NCBI GenBank assembly: GCA_900109485.1 | Contig: FOAY01000020.1 | Span: 1 to 64,000 of the forward strand | DNA from: Kosakonia sacchari | GTDB taxonomy: Bacteria > Pseudomonadota > Gammaproteobacteria > Enterobacterales > Enterobacteriaceae | DNA length: 64,000 bases | Reading direction: 5' to 3' | Part shown: one piece after another, positions 51,697-62,312 of the stretch | Layout of the letters: the number at the start of each line of letters is the position of its first letter | Numbering within the stretch: position 1 is the stretch's first letter | Translations under genes and position numbers: made by a program | Notes under the pieces: generated by a model | Told to the model about the DNA's origin: nothing | Database searches by the model: none | Seen by the model: only the letters and a program-made list of their open reading frames with translations

Positions 51697-52038
51697 GTGA
51701 TTACCTGTCCGTGAAATAAAAGTATCCCCCAATTATCCACAGTTCGTCGCTGTGACTAACTCTGTGGATAAATACTATATGTAGGGGGTTTGCGATAAGG
51801 AAAACGCTATATGGTGATTATTCTAGTAAGGATTCTTTTCAGTACAAGAGTTGATTTTGAGGTTAAATTGAGGTTGCGAAAGCGTAATAAACGCTAAGAC
51901 CTCATGCTGTAAGGCCTGGCGGGGATGTCAACGATTTGCAAAAAAAAATGAAATTTTGATCGAGTGCTGATTTCTTCATCGGGAAAGGCAAATGCGCAGC
52001 TTGATACTGCGCAAGATTTATAACTTTAACTAATGACC
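51697..52038 (-). promoter_or_regulatory. nrdA promoter region with DnaA and NrdR box candidates
   Basis: Two perfect DnaA boxes are present in opposite orientation: TTATCCACA at 51733-51741 and TGTGGATAA at 51763-51771. Two ACGCTATAT/ATACTATAT elements near 51773-51786 and 51803-51818 have centres 32 bp apart, as NrdR boxes do. The rest of the 342-bp gap contains a terminator-like hairpin for ubiG. Confidence 0.75.
51993..52013 (-). terminator. Probable terminator after ubiG
   Basis: TGCGCAG (51993-51999) and CTGCGCA (52007-52013) form a perfect 7-bp stem downstream of the ubiG stop. On the minus strand it is followed by TTTGCCTTTC. Confidence 0.55.
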
Positions 52039-52767
52039 TTAGTTGTTTTTTGCTGTTGTATGTAACATGTAATTAACATCCACTCCCGGCCCTAAGGTAA
52101 ATTTATTCAGCAGAGGATTATAATGCAGCCCGGTGATATGACGTTCCTGAAGCACCGTCTCATCGATCCAGTTTATTAATTCAGCAGGTTTAATGAATTT
52201 CTTCACGTCGTGCGTGCCTTTCGGCACCATGCGCAGCACATATTCTGCGCCGACGACAGCCATCAGCCAGGATTTGCCATTGCGGTTAATGGTCGAAAAG
52301 AAGACGTGGCCGCCCGGTTTAACCAACTGCGCGCAGGCTTTTACCACCGATTGTGGATCGGGGACGTGCTCCAGCATCTCCATGCAGGTCACCACGTCGT
52401 ACTGCTGCGCGTGTTTCGCGGCATGTTCTTCGACGGTTTCCTGAACATAATCGACCTGCACGCCGGATTCCAGCGCATGCAGACGCGCGACCTGCAACGG
52501 TTCAAAGCCCATATCCAGACCGGTCACTGTTGCGCCTTCCTGCGCCATGCTTTCCGCCAGGATGCCGCCGCCGCAGCCGACATCAAGCACCTTTTTACCG
52601 AACAGACCGCCGGCATGTTCGCCAATGTAGCCCAGACGCAGCGGGTTAATACGGTGCAGGGGTTTAAATTCACCCTCTTTATCCCACCAGCGTGAAGCGA
52701 CAGCTTCAAATTTGGCAATTTCAGCATGGTCAACGTTCTGAGCGGCCGGTGTTTTTTCGGCATTCAT
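52039..52767 (-). CDS. ubiG: Ubiquinone biosynthesis O-methyltransferase UbiG
   Basis: 242-residue SAM-dependent methyltransferase that performs both O-methylations of ubiquinone synthesis. Motif I is [18 protein letters not shown], followed by [10 protein letters not shown] and [15 protein letters not shown]. It is divergent from gyrA. yfaL, which separates ubiG from nrdA in E. coli, is absent here. Confidence 0.96.
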   Translation of the reverse strand: MNAEKTPAAQNVDHAEIAKFEAVASRWWDKEGEFKPLHRINPLRLGYIGEHAGGLFGKKVLDVGCGGGILAESMAQEGATVTGLDMGFEPLQVARLHALESGVQVDYVQETVEEHAAKHAQQYDVVTCMEMLEHVPDPQSVVKACAQLVKPGGHVFFSTINRNGKSWLMAVVGAEYVLRMVPKGTHDVKKFIKPAELINWIDETVLQERHITGLHYNPLLNKFTLGPGVDVNYMLHTTAKNN

Positions 52768-52850
52768 GGGCGCATTTACTCCTCTCTCAATAAGGCGTGT
52801 GAGTATATCAGGCCGACGGGATGAATAAACCTTTGCGCGGGAGTTATAGA

Positions 52851-52881
52851 TTTACCTGTATCACAGCGGTTGTGTTATAAT
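52851..52881 (+). promoter_or_regulatory. Candidate gyrA promoter
   Basis: TATAAT at 52876-52881 is a consensus -10, 44 bp before the gyrA start. The best upstream element, TTTACC at 52851-52856, has a long 19-bp spacer. In E. coli gyrA is induced by DNA relaxation; a non-ideal spacer fits but does not prove this. Confidence 0.55.
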
Positions 52882-52925
52882 TTGCGACCTTTGAATCCGG
52901 GATACAGTAGAGGGATAGCGGTTAG

Positions 52926-55562
52926 ATGAGCGACCTTGCGAGAGAAATTACACCGGTTAACATCGAGGAAGAGCTGAAAAGCTCCTATCTGGACTATGCG
53001 ATGTCGGTCATTGTTGGCCGTGCGCTGCCGGATGTCCGAGATGGCCTGAAACCGGTTCACCGTCGCGTACTTTACGCCATGAACGTATTGGGCAATGACT
53101 GGAATAAAGCCTACAAAAAATCTGCCCGTGTCGTTGGTGACGTAATCGGTAAGTACCATCCCCATGGTGATTCCGCGGTGTATGACACCATTGTCCGTAT
53201 GGCGCAGCCATTCTCGCTGCGTTACATGCTGGTTGATGGTCAGGGCAACTTCGGCTCCATCGATGGCGACTCCGCGGCGGCGATGCGTTATACGGAAATT
53301 CGCCTGGCGAAGATCGCCCATGAATTGATGGCCGATCTGGAAAAAGAGACGGTTGACTACGTCGATAACTACGACGGCACCGAAAAAATTCCTGATGTGA
53401 TGCCGACCAGGATCCCGAACCTGTTGGTCAACGGTTCTTCCGGTATCGCGGTCGGTATGGCTACCAACATTCCGCCACACAACCTGACGGAAGTGATCAA
53501 CGGTTGCCTGGCCTATATCGACAATGAAGACATCAGCGTTGAAGGGCTGATGGAACACATTCCGGGGCCAGATTTCCCGACTGCCGCCATCATTAACGGT
53601 CGCCGTGGGATTGAAGAAGCCTACCGCACCGGTCGTGGCAAGATTTACATTCGCGCCCGCGCAGAGGTAGAAACCGATGCGAAAAGCGGTCGTGAAACCA
53701 TTATCGTGCATGAAATTCCGTATCAGGTGAACAAAGCGCGCCTGATCGAGAAGATTGCCGAACTGGTGAAAGACAAACGCGTTGAAGGCATCAGCGCGCT
53801 GCGCGACGAGTCTGATAAAGACGGTATGCGCATCGTAATCGAAGTGAAGCGCGATGCCGTGGGCGAAGTGGTGCTGAACAACCTCTACTCCCAGACGCAA
53901 TTGCAGGTCTCCTTCGGTATCAACATGGTGGCGTTGCACCATGGTCAGCCGAAGATCATGACGCTGAAAGAGATTCTGGCCGCGTTCGTGCGTCACCGTC
54001 GTGAAGTGGTGACCCGTCGTACCATTTTCGAACTGCGTAAAGCCCGTGACCGTGCGCATATCCTTGAAGCGCTGGCCGTGGCGCTGGCGAACATCGATCC
54101 GATCATCGAATTGATCCGTCGCGCGCCGACCCCGGCCGAAGCGAAAGTGGGCCTGATCGCGCAGCCGTGGGATCTGGGCAGTGTCTCCTCGATGCTGGAA
54201 CGTGCGGGCGATGACGCTGCACGTCCGGAGTGGCTGGAGCCGGAGTTCGGTATTCGCGACGGTAAATACTACCTGACTGAGCAACAGGCACAGGCAATTC
54301 TGGATCTGCGTTTGCAGAAACTGACTGGCCTTGAGCATGAAAAACTGCTCGACGAGTACAAAGAGCTGCTGGAGCAGATCGCTGAACTGCTGCACATCCT
54401 CGGCAGCGCTGAGCGCCTGATGGAAGTGATTCGTGAAGAGCTTGAGCTGATTCGCGAGCAGTTCGGTGATGAGCGTCGTACCGAAATTACCGCGAACACC
54501 GCCGATATCAATATCGAAGACCTGATCACTCAGGAAGATGTTGTGGTTACGCTGTCGCATCAGGGCTATGTGAAGTATCAGCCGCTGACCGACTACGAAG
54601 CCCAGCGCCGTGGTGGTAAAGGTAAATCCGCTGCACGTATTAAAGAAGAAGACTTTATCGACCGCCTGCTGGTGGCCAACACCCACGATACGATCCTCTG
54701 CTTCTCCAGCCGTGGCCGTCTCTACTGGATGAAGGTTTACCAGCTGCCGGAAGCGAGCCGTGGCGCGCGTGGTCGCCCGATCGTCAACCTGCTGCCGTTG
54801 GAGCCGAACGAGCGTATTACTGCCATTCTGCCGGTACGTGAATACGAAGAGGGCGTTAACGTCTTTATGGCGACCGCCAGCGGTACCGTGAAGAAAACCG
54901 CGCTTACCGAGTTCAGCCGTCCGCGCTCTGCCGGTATTATTGCCGTCAACCTGAATGAAGGCGACGAACTGATTGGCGTCGATCTGACCTCCGGGAACGA
55001 CGAAGTGATGCTGTTCTCTGCCGCCGGTAAAGTGGTGCGCTTTAAAGAGGGTGCGGTGCGCGCGATGGGTCGTACGGCGACCGGCGTACGCGGCATCAAG
55101 CTGGCGGAAAAAGACAGCGTGGTATCGCTGATTGTTCCGCGCGGCGAAGGCGCCATCCTGACGGTGACGCAGAACGGTTACGGTAAACGTACTGCTGAAA
55201 CCGAGTACCCGACCAAATCTCGTGGTACGCAGGGTGTTATCTCCATCAAGGTCACCGAACGTAATGGTTCCGTGGTCGGTGCGGTGCAGGTAGACGATTG
55301 CGATCAGATCATGATGATCACCGATGCCGGTACGCTGGTGCGTACCCGCGTGTCGGAAATCAGCGTGGTGGGCCGTAATACCCAGGGCGTGATCCTCATC
55401 CGTACCGCGGAAGATGAAAACGTTGTGGGTCTGCAACGCGTCGCCGAACCGGTGGATGACGAAGAGCTGGACTCCATCGATGGCAGCGTGGCGGAAGGCG
55501 ATGACGACATCGCGCCGGAAGTTGACACTGACGACGATACGGCGGATGACGCCGACGAGTAA
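52926..55562 (+). CDS. gyrA: DNA gyrase subunit A
   Basis: 878-residue breakage-reunion subunit of type II topoisomerase. Catalytic Y122 is in [11 protein letters not shown]. The quinolone-determining segment [19 protein letters not shown] has S83 and D87, the susceptible residues. The C-terminal beta-pinwheel contains the GyrA box QRRGGKGK (near 560). The tail is highly acidic ([20 protein letters not shown]). A strong terminator follows. Confidence 0.98.
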   Translation: MSDLAREITPVNIEEELKSSYLDYAMSVIVGRALPDVRDGLKPVHRRVLYAMNVLGNDWNKAYKKSARVVGDVIGKYHPHGDSAVYDTIVRMAQPFSLRYMLVDGQGNFGSIDGDSAAAMRYTEIRLAKIAHELMADLEKETVDYVDNYDGTEKIPDVMPTRIPNLLVNGSSGIAVGMATNIPPHNLTEVINGCLAYIDNEDISVEGLMEHIPGPDFPTAAIINGRRGIEEAYRTGRGKIYIRARAEVETDAKSGRETIIVHEIPYQVNKARLIEKIAELVKDKRVEGISALRDESDKDGMRIVIEVKRDAVGEVVLNNLYSQTQLQVSFGINMVALHHGQPKIMTLKEILAAFVRHRREVVTRRTIFELRKARDRAHILEALAVALANIDPIIELIRRAPTPAEAKVGLIAQPWDLGSVSSMLERAGDDAARPEWLEPEFGIRDGKYYLTEQQAQAILDLRLQKLTGLEHEKLLDEYKELLEQIAELLHILGSAERLMEVIREELELIREQFGDERRTEITANTADINIEDLITQEDVVVTLSHQGYVKYQPLTDYEAQRRGGKGKSAARIKEEDFIDRLLVANTHDTILCFSSRGRLYWMKVYQLPEASRGARGRPIVNLLPLEPNERITAILPVREYEEGVNVFMATASGTVKKTALTEFSRPRSAGIIAVNLNEGDELIGVDLTSGNDEVMLFSAAGKVVRFKEGAVRAMGRTATGVRGIKLAEKDSVVSLIVPRGEGAILTVTQNGYGKRTAETEYPTKSRGTQGVISIKVTERNGSVVGAVQVDDCDQIMMITDAGTLVRTRVSEISVVGRNTQGVILIRTAEDENVVGLQRVAEPVDDEELDSIDGSVAEGDDDIAPEVDTDDDTADDADE

Positions 55563-55573
55563 TGCGTCACAGA

Positions 55574-55596
55574 GGGCCGGTTTTCCGGCCCTTTTT
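55574..55596 (+). terminator. Terminator after gyrA
   Basis: GGGCCGG and CCGGCCC form a 7-bp stem with a TTTT loop, followed by TTTTT. Confidence 0.92.
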
Positions 55597-55677
55597 CATT
55601 GCCATTGCGGCATTCGCGATTTATCGCTACCTTAACGACACTCTTTTTTAACTTCCTTGTGGCGGAGTTTCCCCAGG

Positions 55678-58524
55678 TTGAAATACCTCGTCTCTTTTCG
55701 CAGCACCCTGAAAGTTTCCCGCTATTTATTCAGAGCGCTGGCGCTATTGCTGTGGCTGTTAATTGCCTTTTTTTCAGTGTTTTACATTGTCAATGCGTTG
55801 CACGACAAAGAGTCAGAAATTCGTCAGGAATTCAACCTCAGTTCCGATCAGGCGCAGCGTTACATTCAGCGCACATCGGATGTGATGAAAGAGCTGAAGT
55901 ACATTGCCGAAAACCGTCTGACGGCGGAAAACGGCATCCTTACCTCGCGCAGCCGCGATGATAAAACCGATGTGCCGGCGTTTTTACCGCTGTTCCCCGA
56001 TTCTGATTGCTCTGCGATGAGTAGCTCATGGCGCGGTTCGCTGGAGTCGCTGGCGTGGTTTATGCGCTACTGGCGCGACAATTTCTCAGCCGCCTACGAT
56101 CTCAACCGCGTATTTCTGATTGGCAGCGACAATCTGTGTATGGCGGATTTCGGCCTGCGCGACCTGCCGGTCGAGCGTGACGATACCTTAAAAAGCTTGC
56201 ATGAGCGGATTGTGAAATACCGCAATGCGCCGCAGGATGAGCGCAGCAATAACCTCTACTGGATGAGCCAGGGGCCGCGCCCGGGAATCGGTTACTTTTA
56301 CGCGCTGACACCGGTTTATCTTGGCAATCGTCTTCAGGCGTTGCTCGGCACCGAGCAGTCAATCCGCATGGAGAATTTCTTTACGCCGGGCAGCCTGCCG
56401 ATGGGCGTCACCATTCTGGATGAAAGCGGGCACTCGCTGATTTCGCTGACCGGCCAGGACAGCAGCATTGTTGCCGATCCGCGCTGGATGCAGGAACGTT
56501 CGTGGTTCGGTTACACCTCCGGTTTCCGCGAGCTGATCCTGAAAAAGAGCTTACCGCCATCCTCATTGAGCGTGGTTTATTCCGTTCCTGTCGATATGGT
56601 ACTGGAACGCATCCGCATGCTGATCCTCAATGCGGTGCTCCTGAACGTGCTGGTTGGCGTGGCGCTGTTTACCCTGGCGCGCATGTATGAGCGGCGCATC
56701 TTTATTCCGGCGGAAAATGATGCGCAGCGGCTGGAAGAGCATGAACAGTTCAACCGTAAAATCGTCGCTTCTGCGCCGGTGGGGATCTGTATTCTGCGCA
56801 CCCAGGACGGGACGAATATTCTCAGTAACGAACTGGCGCATAATTACCTGAACATGCTCACGCATGAAGATCGGCAGCGGCTGACGCAGATCATCTGCGG
56901 CCAACAGGTCAATTTTGTTGATGTGTTGACCAGCAACAACACTAATCTGCAAATCAGCTTTGTTCATTCGCGCTATCGCAATGAAAACGTGGCGATTTGT
57001 GTGCTGGTGGATGTCTCCGCGCGCGTCAAAATGGAAGAGTCGCTACAGGAAATGGCGCAGGCGGCAGAACAGGCCAGCCAGTCGAAATCCATGTTCCTGG
57101 CGACCGTCAGCCATGAGTTGCGCACGCCGCTGTATGGCATTATCGGTAACCTCGATCTGCTGCAAACCAAAGAGTTGCCGAAGGGCGTCGATCGCCTGGT
57201 GACGGCGATGAATAACTCTTCCAGCCTGCTGCTGAAAATTATCAGCGATATTCTCGACTTCTCGAAAATTGAGTCTGAGCAGTTAAAAATCGAGCCGCGT
57301 GAGTTTTCCCCGCGCGAGGTGATGAGCCATATCACCGCCAACTATCTGCCGCTGGTGGTGCGTAAACAACTGGGGCTGTACTGCTTTATCGAGCCGGATG
57401 TGCCAGTGGTTCTCAACGGCGATCCGATGCGTTTGCAGCAGGTGATCTCAAACCTGCTGAGCAATGCGATTAAGTTCACCGATATCGGGTGTATCGTGCT
57501 GCATGTACAGCGTGATGCGGATTATCTCAGCATCCGCGTGCGCGATACCGGTGTGGGGATACCTGGTAAAGAAGTGGTGCGGCTGTTTGATCCTTTCTTC
57601 CAGGTCGGAACCGGGGTGCAGCGCAATTTCCAGGGCACAGGCCTGGGGCTGGCGATTTGCGAGAAGCTGATTAGCATGATGGACGGCGATATCGCGGTGG
57701 ATACCGAACCGGGTATGGGCAGCCAGTTCACTATTCGTATTCCGCTTTACAGTGCGGTCGCGCCGGTACGCGCTGATATCGATGGGCTGGCGGAGACCTG
57801 CTGCTGGCTGGCGGTGCGTAACGCCTCATTGTCGGCCTATTTGCAGAGCTTGCTGAACTGGAATGGCATCCGCGTGAAGCAGTACGACGGGCGCGTGCTC
57901 GGCCATCAGGATACGTTGATTACCGACGAAGATCCGGAACATCCTTCGGGCGCGCGGGCGGTGATTGTTTTCTGCCGCCGCCATATCGGTATTCCAGTTG
58001 AACGTGCGCCGGGCGAATGGTTACACAGCGTCGCCGCGCCGCACGATTTGCTGGCGTTGCTGGGACGCATATACCGCGTGCAGGTGGTGGAACCGCAGGC
58101 AACTGCGACGCAGGCCATAGAAGACAATGAGTTATTGCGCAACGACGATATGATGATCCTGGTGGTTGACGATCACCCGATTAACCGGCGATTACTTGCC
58201 GATCAGCTGGGATCGCTGGGCTATCAATGCAAAACAGCCAACGATGGGGTGGATGCATTGAACGTGTTAAGCAAGAACCACATTGATATTGTGCTCAGCG
58301 ACGTCAACATGCCGAATATGGACGGTTATCGTCTGACGCAGCGGATTCGCCAACTGGGCCTGACGTTGCCGGTGATTGGCGTAACGGCTAACGCACTGGC
58401 GGAAGAGAAACAGCGCTGCCTTGAATCCGGTATGGATAGCTGCCTGTCGAAACCGGTGACGCTGGATGTGCTGAAGCAAACGCTGGCAGCTTATGTTGCG
58501 CGGGTCAGAAACAGCAGGGGATAA
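55678..58524 (+). CDS. rcsC: Hybrid sensor histidine kinase RcsC
   Basis: 948-residue inner-membrane sensor of the Rcs envelope-stress phosphorelay. TM1 is at about 20-40 (ALALLLWLLIAFFSVFYIV) and TM2 at about 312-335. The periplasmic domain lies between. The histidine kinase has H479 in ATVSHELRTPLYG and ATP motifs NLLSNAIKF, DTGVGIPG and GTGLGLAICEK. The receiver domain has its aspartate in IVLSDVNMPNMDGY. Start is TTG 55678, giving MKYLVSFRSTLK as in E. coli; an upstream in-frame TTG at 55657 is less likely. Phosphate goes to RcsD then RcsB. Confidence 0.95.
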   Translation: MKYLVSFRSTLKVSRYLFRALALLLWLLIAFFSVFYIVNALHDKESEIRQEFNLSSDQAQRYIQRTSDVMKELKYIAENRLTAENGILTSRSRDDKTDVPAFLPLFPDSDCSAMSSSWRGSLESLAWFMRYWRDNFSAAYDLNRVFLIGSDNLCMADFGLRDLPVERDDTLKSLHERIVKYRNAPQDERSNNLYWMSQGPRPGIGYFYALTPVYLGNRLQALLGTEQSIRMENFFTPGSLPMGVTILDESGHSLISLTGQDSSIVADPRWMQERSWFGYTSGFRELILKKSLPPSSLSVVYSVPVDMVLERIRMLILNAVLLNVLVGVALFTLARMYERRIFIPAENDAQRLEEHEQFNRKIVASAPVGICILRTQDGTNILSNELAHNYLNMLTHEDRQRLTQIICGQQVNFVDVLTSNNTNLQISFVHSRYRNENVAICVLVDVSARVKMEESLQEMAQAAEQASQSKSMFLATVSHELRTPLYGIIGNLDLLQTKELPKGVDRLVTAMNNSSSLLLKIISDILDFSKIESEQLKIEPREFSPREVMSHITANYLPLVVRKQLGLYCFIEPDVPVVLNGDPMRLQQVISNLLSNAIKFTDIGCIVLHVQRDADYLSIRVRDTGVGIPGKEVVRLFDPFFQVGTGVQRNFQGTGLGLAICEKLISMMDGDIAVDTEPGMGSQFTIRIPLYSAVAPVRADIDGLAETCCWLAVRNASLSAYLQSLLNWNGIRVKQYDGRVLGHQDTLITDEDPEHPSGARAVIVFCRRHIGIPVERAPGEWLHSVAAPHDLLALLGRIYRVQVVEPQATATQAIEDNELLRNDDMMILVVDDHPINRRLLADQLGSLGYQCKTANDGVDALNVLSKNHIDIVLSDVNMPNMDGYRLTQRIRQLGLTLPVIGVTANALAEEKQRCLESGMDSCLSKPVTLDVLKQTLAAYVARVRNSRG

Positions 58525-58531
58525 AAAAGAA

Positions 58532-58550
58532 CCCCGGCGAAAGCCGGGGT
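58532..58550. terminator. Shared terminator between rcsC and rcsB
   Basis: CCCCGGC (58532-58538) and GCCGGGG (58543-58549) pair around a GAAA loop between the convergent genes. An A-run upstream on the plus strand gives a U-tract for the minus-strand rcsB transcript. Confidence 0.85.
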
Positions 58551-58558
58551 TGTGGGGA

Positions 58559-59209
58559 TTACTCTTTTTCTGTCTGGGTCAGAGTGACCGAGGAGAGGTA
58601 GTTCAGCAGGGCGATATCGTTATCGACACCCAGTTTCATCATCGCAGATTTCTTCTGGCTACTGATGGTCTTGATACTGCGGTTCAGCTTTTTAGCGATT
58701 TCCGTTACCAGGAAACCTTCTGCAAACAGACGCAGTACTTCGCTCTCTTTCGGTGACAGGCGTTTGTCGCCGTAGCCGCCAGCGCTGATTTTTTCCAGCA
58801 GGCGAGAAACGCTTTCAGGGGTGAATTTCTTACCTTTCTGCAGCGCGGCCAGAGCCTTAGGCAGGTCAGTTGGCGCGCCTTGTTTCAGTACGATACCTTC
58901 GATATCCAGATCCAGCACCGCACTCAGAATTGCCGGGTTATTGTTCATGGTAAGAACAATAATCGACAGCGCAGGAAAATGGCGTTTAATGTATTTGATC
59001 AGCGTAATACCATCGCCGTATTTATCGCCCGGCATTGACAGGTCGGTGATCAGAACATTTGCCTCGAGTTTCGGCAGGTTATTAATGAGCGCTGTAGAGT
59101 CTTCAAATTCACCGACTACGTTAACCCACTCGATTTGTTCCAGTGACTTGCGAATACCGAACAGTACAATCGGATGGTCATCGGCAATAATTACGTTCAT
59201 ATTGTTCAT
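58559..59209 (-). CDS. rcsB: Response regulator RcsB
   Basis: 216-residue NarL/FixJ-type response regulator. The receiver has D56 in VLITDLSMPGDKYGDG and the conserved Lys in GIVLKQGAP. The LuxR-type HTH is at about 150-205 (LSPKESEVLRLFAEGFLVTEIAKKL NRSIKTIS region). It controls capsule, motility and envelope genes, alone or with RcsA. 16 bp after rcsD. Nearly identical to E. coli. Confidence 0.98.
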   Translation of the reverse strand: MNNMNVIIADDHPIVLFGIRKSLEQIEWVNVVGEFEDSTALINNLPKLEANVLITDLSMPGDKYGDGITLIKYIKRHFPALSIIVLTMNNNPAILSAVLDLDIEGIVLKQGAPTDLPKALAALQKGKKFTPESVSRLLEKISAGGYGDKRLSPKESEVLRLFAEGFLVTEIAKKLNRSIKTISSQKKSAMMKLGVDNDIALLNYLSSVTLTQTEKE

Positions 59210-59225
59210 GTATTAGGCTACCTTG

Positions 59226-61895
59226 CTACAGCAAGCTCTTGACGTAAGCGTCAATGTCGCTGATGTAATTTTCTATGCCTGGAGCATCGCTTTCACGAAT
59301 TAATTGCTCCAGCGTTTCGCACAACTGCTTACCAGGTACCAGATTTAGCATAGCAAACACACCTTTCAGGCGGTGTGCTGTCTGCGCCAGCGCAGCGAAA
59401 TCGCGTAACGCTGATTCAGTATACAACCTCTTAACATCATCGGGTACTGTGTCAACAAACAGTGCATAATAGCCGCTGGCATGGAGTTCCGCGTTTTCAT
59501 CGCCTCCCAATGGCGATTCCGGAACATCTTCCTGCGCCAGTTGCTCTTCTATAAGCTGCAATATTGCTCCCTGCATTGCATTGCTCATATTAAAGTTAAC
59601 GCGCAATTGGCCAGGGCCAATTTTCCGCACACCGGCCTCATCATCGCTTAAAAGCAAGCCTGAGGCTGTAAGATTAGACGGATTATCTGTCAAAAAGAGA
59701 TCATATTCTTGACTTGAAAGACGTTCATCCGGGGAAATACAGCTTGCACCCCAATTTTCCAACTGGCGAACTACGATATTGCGGATTTCATTCGAGGTGA
59801 TGTCAATCATCGCGACAACATCATCAAGCAATTTCTCTTCGCTTTCAACCTGCGGTGAGCGGGCCGCCATTCTAACATGCAAAGAGTAGCGGGTGCCCAG
59901 ATCTTCCCTGGCCTTAATATTCAAATGCCCACCGAGTTTTCTGGCTAACTGATCGCACAGCCAGAAGGTGAGGGCGTTTGCTTTTCCGTACCGATCGCTC
60001 TGTGTATCGTTAAGGAACGGGAAGTGCAGATTGTCAATTTCGCTGGTATTTACGCCTGTACCAGTATCAAGAATACGGAAGGTCAGGCGATCTTCTGCGG
60101 ATTCATCCATATTCACTTCAAGGGTGATTTTACCCATTTGCGTGGTCGTCACCGCGTACTGGATCAAAAGCAGTAAGATTCGACGTAACGCATCGCGATC
60201 GCCGTGGCGCTCCTCGTTAGCCGGAAGCGGGTTGTTGATCAACAATTGCAGGCCTTTACGCTTGATCACCGGCAGAACTTCCGGCACCACTTCATCAATC
60301 AAATCCTGAATGGAGAACACGGTAGGCGAACCTTTCCAGCTATCGCTTTCCAGCATGTTGGCCAGCTGAATTTCATCTACCAGCTGTACCAGCCTGTCGG
60401 CGTGATCAGCGACGAGATTGCCCTCTTTGTTTTCAAGGGCGGCAGCTTCAGCAGCGAGGGCCTTTACTGGCTGTTTCAGCGAGTCAGCCAGATTATTCAT
60501 AAAGGTGGCGCGGCCCTGCTGGTTCTTCTCATACAGCCGCTGCGCTTGCTTCAGCTTCTTATTGACCAGCACTTCGCGGTCCTGGTCGCGAATAATAAAG
60601 ATCTGCGTACGTGAAGCCACCTGGCTGCGGAACTGACGGATTTCATACAGCTCATTATTGATGGTGGCCTGGATGACGCCCTGGTGCTGATCCGCCATGG
60701 CGGTGATATTTTGCAGATTCAGGTGCGGCAGCAGATGGTCGGCTATTTTGTTGCTCAGCACCGTGCGGTTAGCTTCCTGATCGTGTACCAGTAAGCCAAG
60801 CGGCAGTAATGAGACAATCTCTTCGTTGAAAGCGCGCAGCACGCGCAGCTCGTTGCTTGCTCCTGGCGCCGCCAGGCTATCCGTCTTACGGCCCGGTTGC
60901 TGACGGAAGGTGGTGTAGCCAAATAGCGCCAGCGCCAGCAGCCCAATATTCAGCAACAGCGGTAAAAGAATGTTTTGCAGGGTGTCGAGCAGCAGCGTAC
61001 CGAAAGGAACCTGCCACACCAGGCGCAGCCCTGTGCCGTTCAACGCAGAAGCGATCTCAATACGCGAGCTATTAAAGTTGACGGTCACATTATCTGTGGT
61101 CTCTTTATCCTGCCCGCGCGTGGTATTTTGCGTGCTATCAGGGTCGAGACGGAAACTGTCCAGTGACATGCCCGGCGGGATCAGATCGTTAATCGGCAAG
61201 TCAAACGCCACCACCGTCGCCAGGTGACCCGGCTGGTTAAAGGTGGTGCGCAGCGTAAAGTAGTGGCCATTCTGCCAGGCCAGACGGCGCAAGGAGGAAA
61301 AACTTTCGCGCTCATCAAGGGCGTTAGCCTGCTGCAACATCTCTGCGCGTCGGGAATCGACGATATTGCTGATGGTGGAATCTTTAAAACCCGAGGTCAG
61401 ATCTTTTAGAGGCAACGTCGAAACCAGGATCATGCTGTTATCCTGGCCATTCAGATAGTACATCGACCACGGAACGGTTTCTGCGCCCCACAATGTATCG
61501 AGATACGTTGAGATGCGCTGCGTCATCTCCAGCGTGGAACTGTCGTGTGAACCGAAAATCAGCGCTTCTGTTTTGCGACGCGGTTTTTCGAGGTAATAGA
61601 CATCCTGTTTCAGACGCGTTTCCTGTAAACCTTCGCTCGGCGTGGTTGCCGGAGCCGCAGCGATATTGTCGTAGATCTGCCAGGTGGCATACCGCCAGGT
61701 GTCGATACGCTTATGGATGGCATGCGTAACATCGACGATTTGATAGCTCTTATCTTTCAGCCAGGCGTTGACCGCGCTCTGGATCATCACCCCCATCGTT
61801 ACCAGCAGGACAATAATCAATAAGAGAAAGAAACGGGTAATGTTGCCCGGTATCAGGGAAAATTTGCCAGGGATCATTGTGTCAGATTGACTCAT
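59226..61895 (-). CDS. rcsD: Phosphotransfer intermediate protein RcsD
   Basis: 889-residue inner-membrane phosphotransferase. TM1 is at about 20-42 (FFLLLIIVLLVTMGVMIQSA) and TM2 near 305-330 (ILLPLLLNIGLLALALFGYT). A histidine-kinase-like region lacks the catalytic His. The C-terminal HPt domain has its phosphorylated His at 841 in LAQTAHRLKGVFAMLNL. It relays phosphate from RcsC to RcsB. Upstream of rcsB in the same unit. Confidence 0.96.
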   Translation of the reverse strand: MSQSDTMIPGKFSLIPGNITRFFLLLIIVLLVTMGVMIQSAVNAWLKDKSYQIVDVTHAIHKRIDTWRYATWQIYDNIAAAPATTPSEGLQETRLKQDVYYLEKPRRKTEALIFGSHDSSTLEMTQRISTYLDTLWGAETVPWSMYYLNGQDNSMILVSTLPLKDLTSGFKDSTISNIVDSRRAEMLQQANALDERESFSSLRRLAWQNGHYFTLRTTFNQPGHLATVVAFDLPINDLIPPGMSLDSFRLDPDSTQNTTRGQDKETTDNVTVNFNSSRIEIASALNGTGLRLVWQVPFGTLLLDTLQNILLPLLLNIGLLALALFGYTTFRQQPGRKTDSLAAPGASNELRVLRAFNEEIVSLLPLGLLVHDQEANRTVLSNKIADHLLPHLNLQNITAMADQHQGVIQATINNELYEIRQFRSQVASRTQIFIIRDQDREVLVNKKLKQAQRLYEKNQQGRATFMNNLADSLKQPVKALAAEAAALENKEGNLVADHADRLVQLVDEIQLANMLESDSWKGSPTVFSIQDLIDEVVPEVLPVIKRKGLQLLINNPLPANEERHGDRDALRRILLLLIQYAVTTTQMGKITLEVNMDESAEDRLTFRILDTGTGVNTSEIDNLHFPFLNDTQSDRYGKANALTFWLCDQLARKLGGHLNIKAREDLGTRYSLHVRMAARSPQVESEEKLLDDVVAMIDITSNEIRNIVVRQLENWGASCISPDERLSSQEYDLFLTDNPSNLTASGLLLSDDEAGVRKIGPGQLRVNFNMSNAMQGAILQLIEEQLAQEDVPESPLGGDENAELHASGYYALFVDTVPDDVKRLYTESALRDFAALAQTAHRLKGVFAMLNLVPGKQLCETLEQLIRESDAPGIENYISDIDAYVKSLL

Positions 61896-62312
61896 TCTTG
61901 TGTGTAACCCGTTATGACAACACTGCAGGTGACGCTCAGCATCCGCTGAAACAATGTTGCTGCCATGCCGTAACTACCGCCTGTCGTGCGCGGACTACAA
62001 ATAGATGTGTTGCAGAGCAGTGTACAGCAGGCAGTATATCGGTTAATGAGTGAATTTCCAGACTCTCTTTTCAGCCATTACTCACATGATGCGGGTTTTT
62101 GTCCTTCATCTAAACGAAGCGGCAAAAATGTACAAAATACGGAGATTGTACAAATATTTCTCACCCCTGAATAAAAAGAACACAATAAATAACAAGAAAT
62201 TAATTAAGGTGCTAAGTCAATAAGATAAGTCTGGCACGCTTGTTGATTAATTAATAATCGTTACAAATAGTTATTATATGTAGATTATTATTCAAGTTAA
62301 GTAAAGAAAAGT
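61896..62312. other. Gap between rcsD and micF
   Basis: About 415 bp without a credible gene. The left part is the rcsD promoter/leader. From about 62130 it becomes strongly AT-rich (TTAATTAAG, TTAATTAATAATCG), as expected of an H-NS-type regulatory region at this locus. A 62-codon frame at 61986-62174 has no support. Confidence 0.45.

Noticed and set aside
52875..55436. 853-codon open frame on the minus strand opposite gyrA
   Set aside because: It lies entirely within the conserved, intact gyrA gene. The encoded sequence is rich in His, Arg, Gln, Thr and Val without domains, typical of an antisense shadow of a GC-biased gene.
61986..62174. 62-codon frame between rcsD and micF
   Set aside because: No ribosome site, no similarity, and composition of the AT-rich regulatory region.
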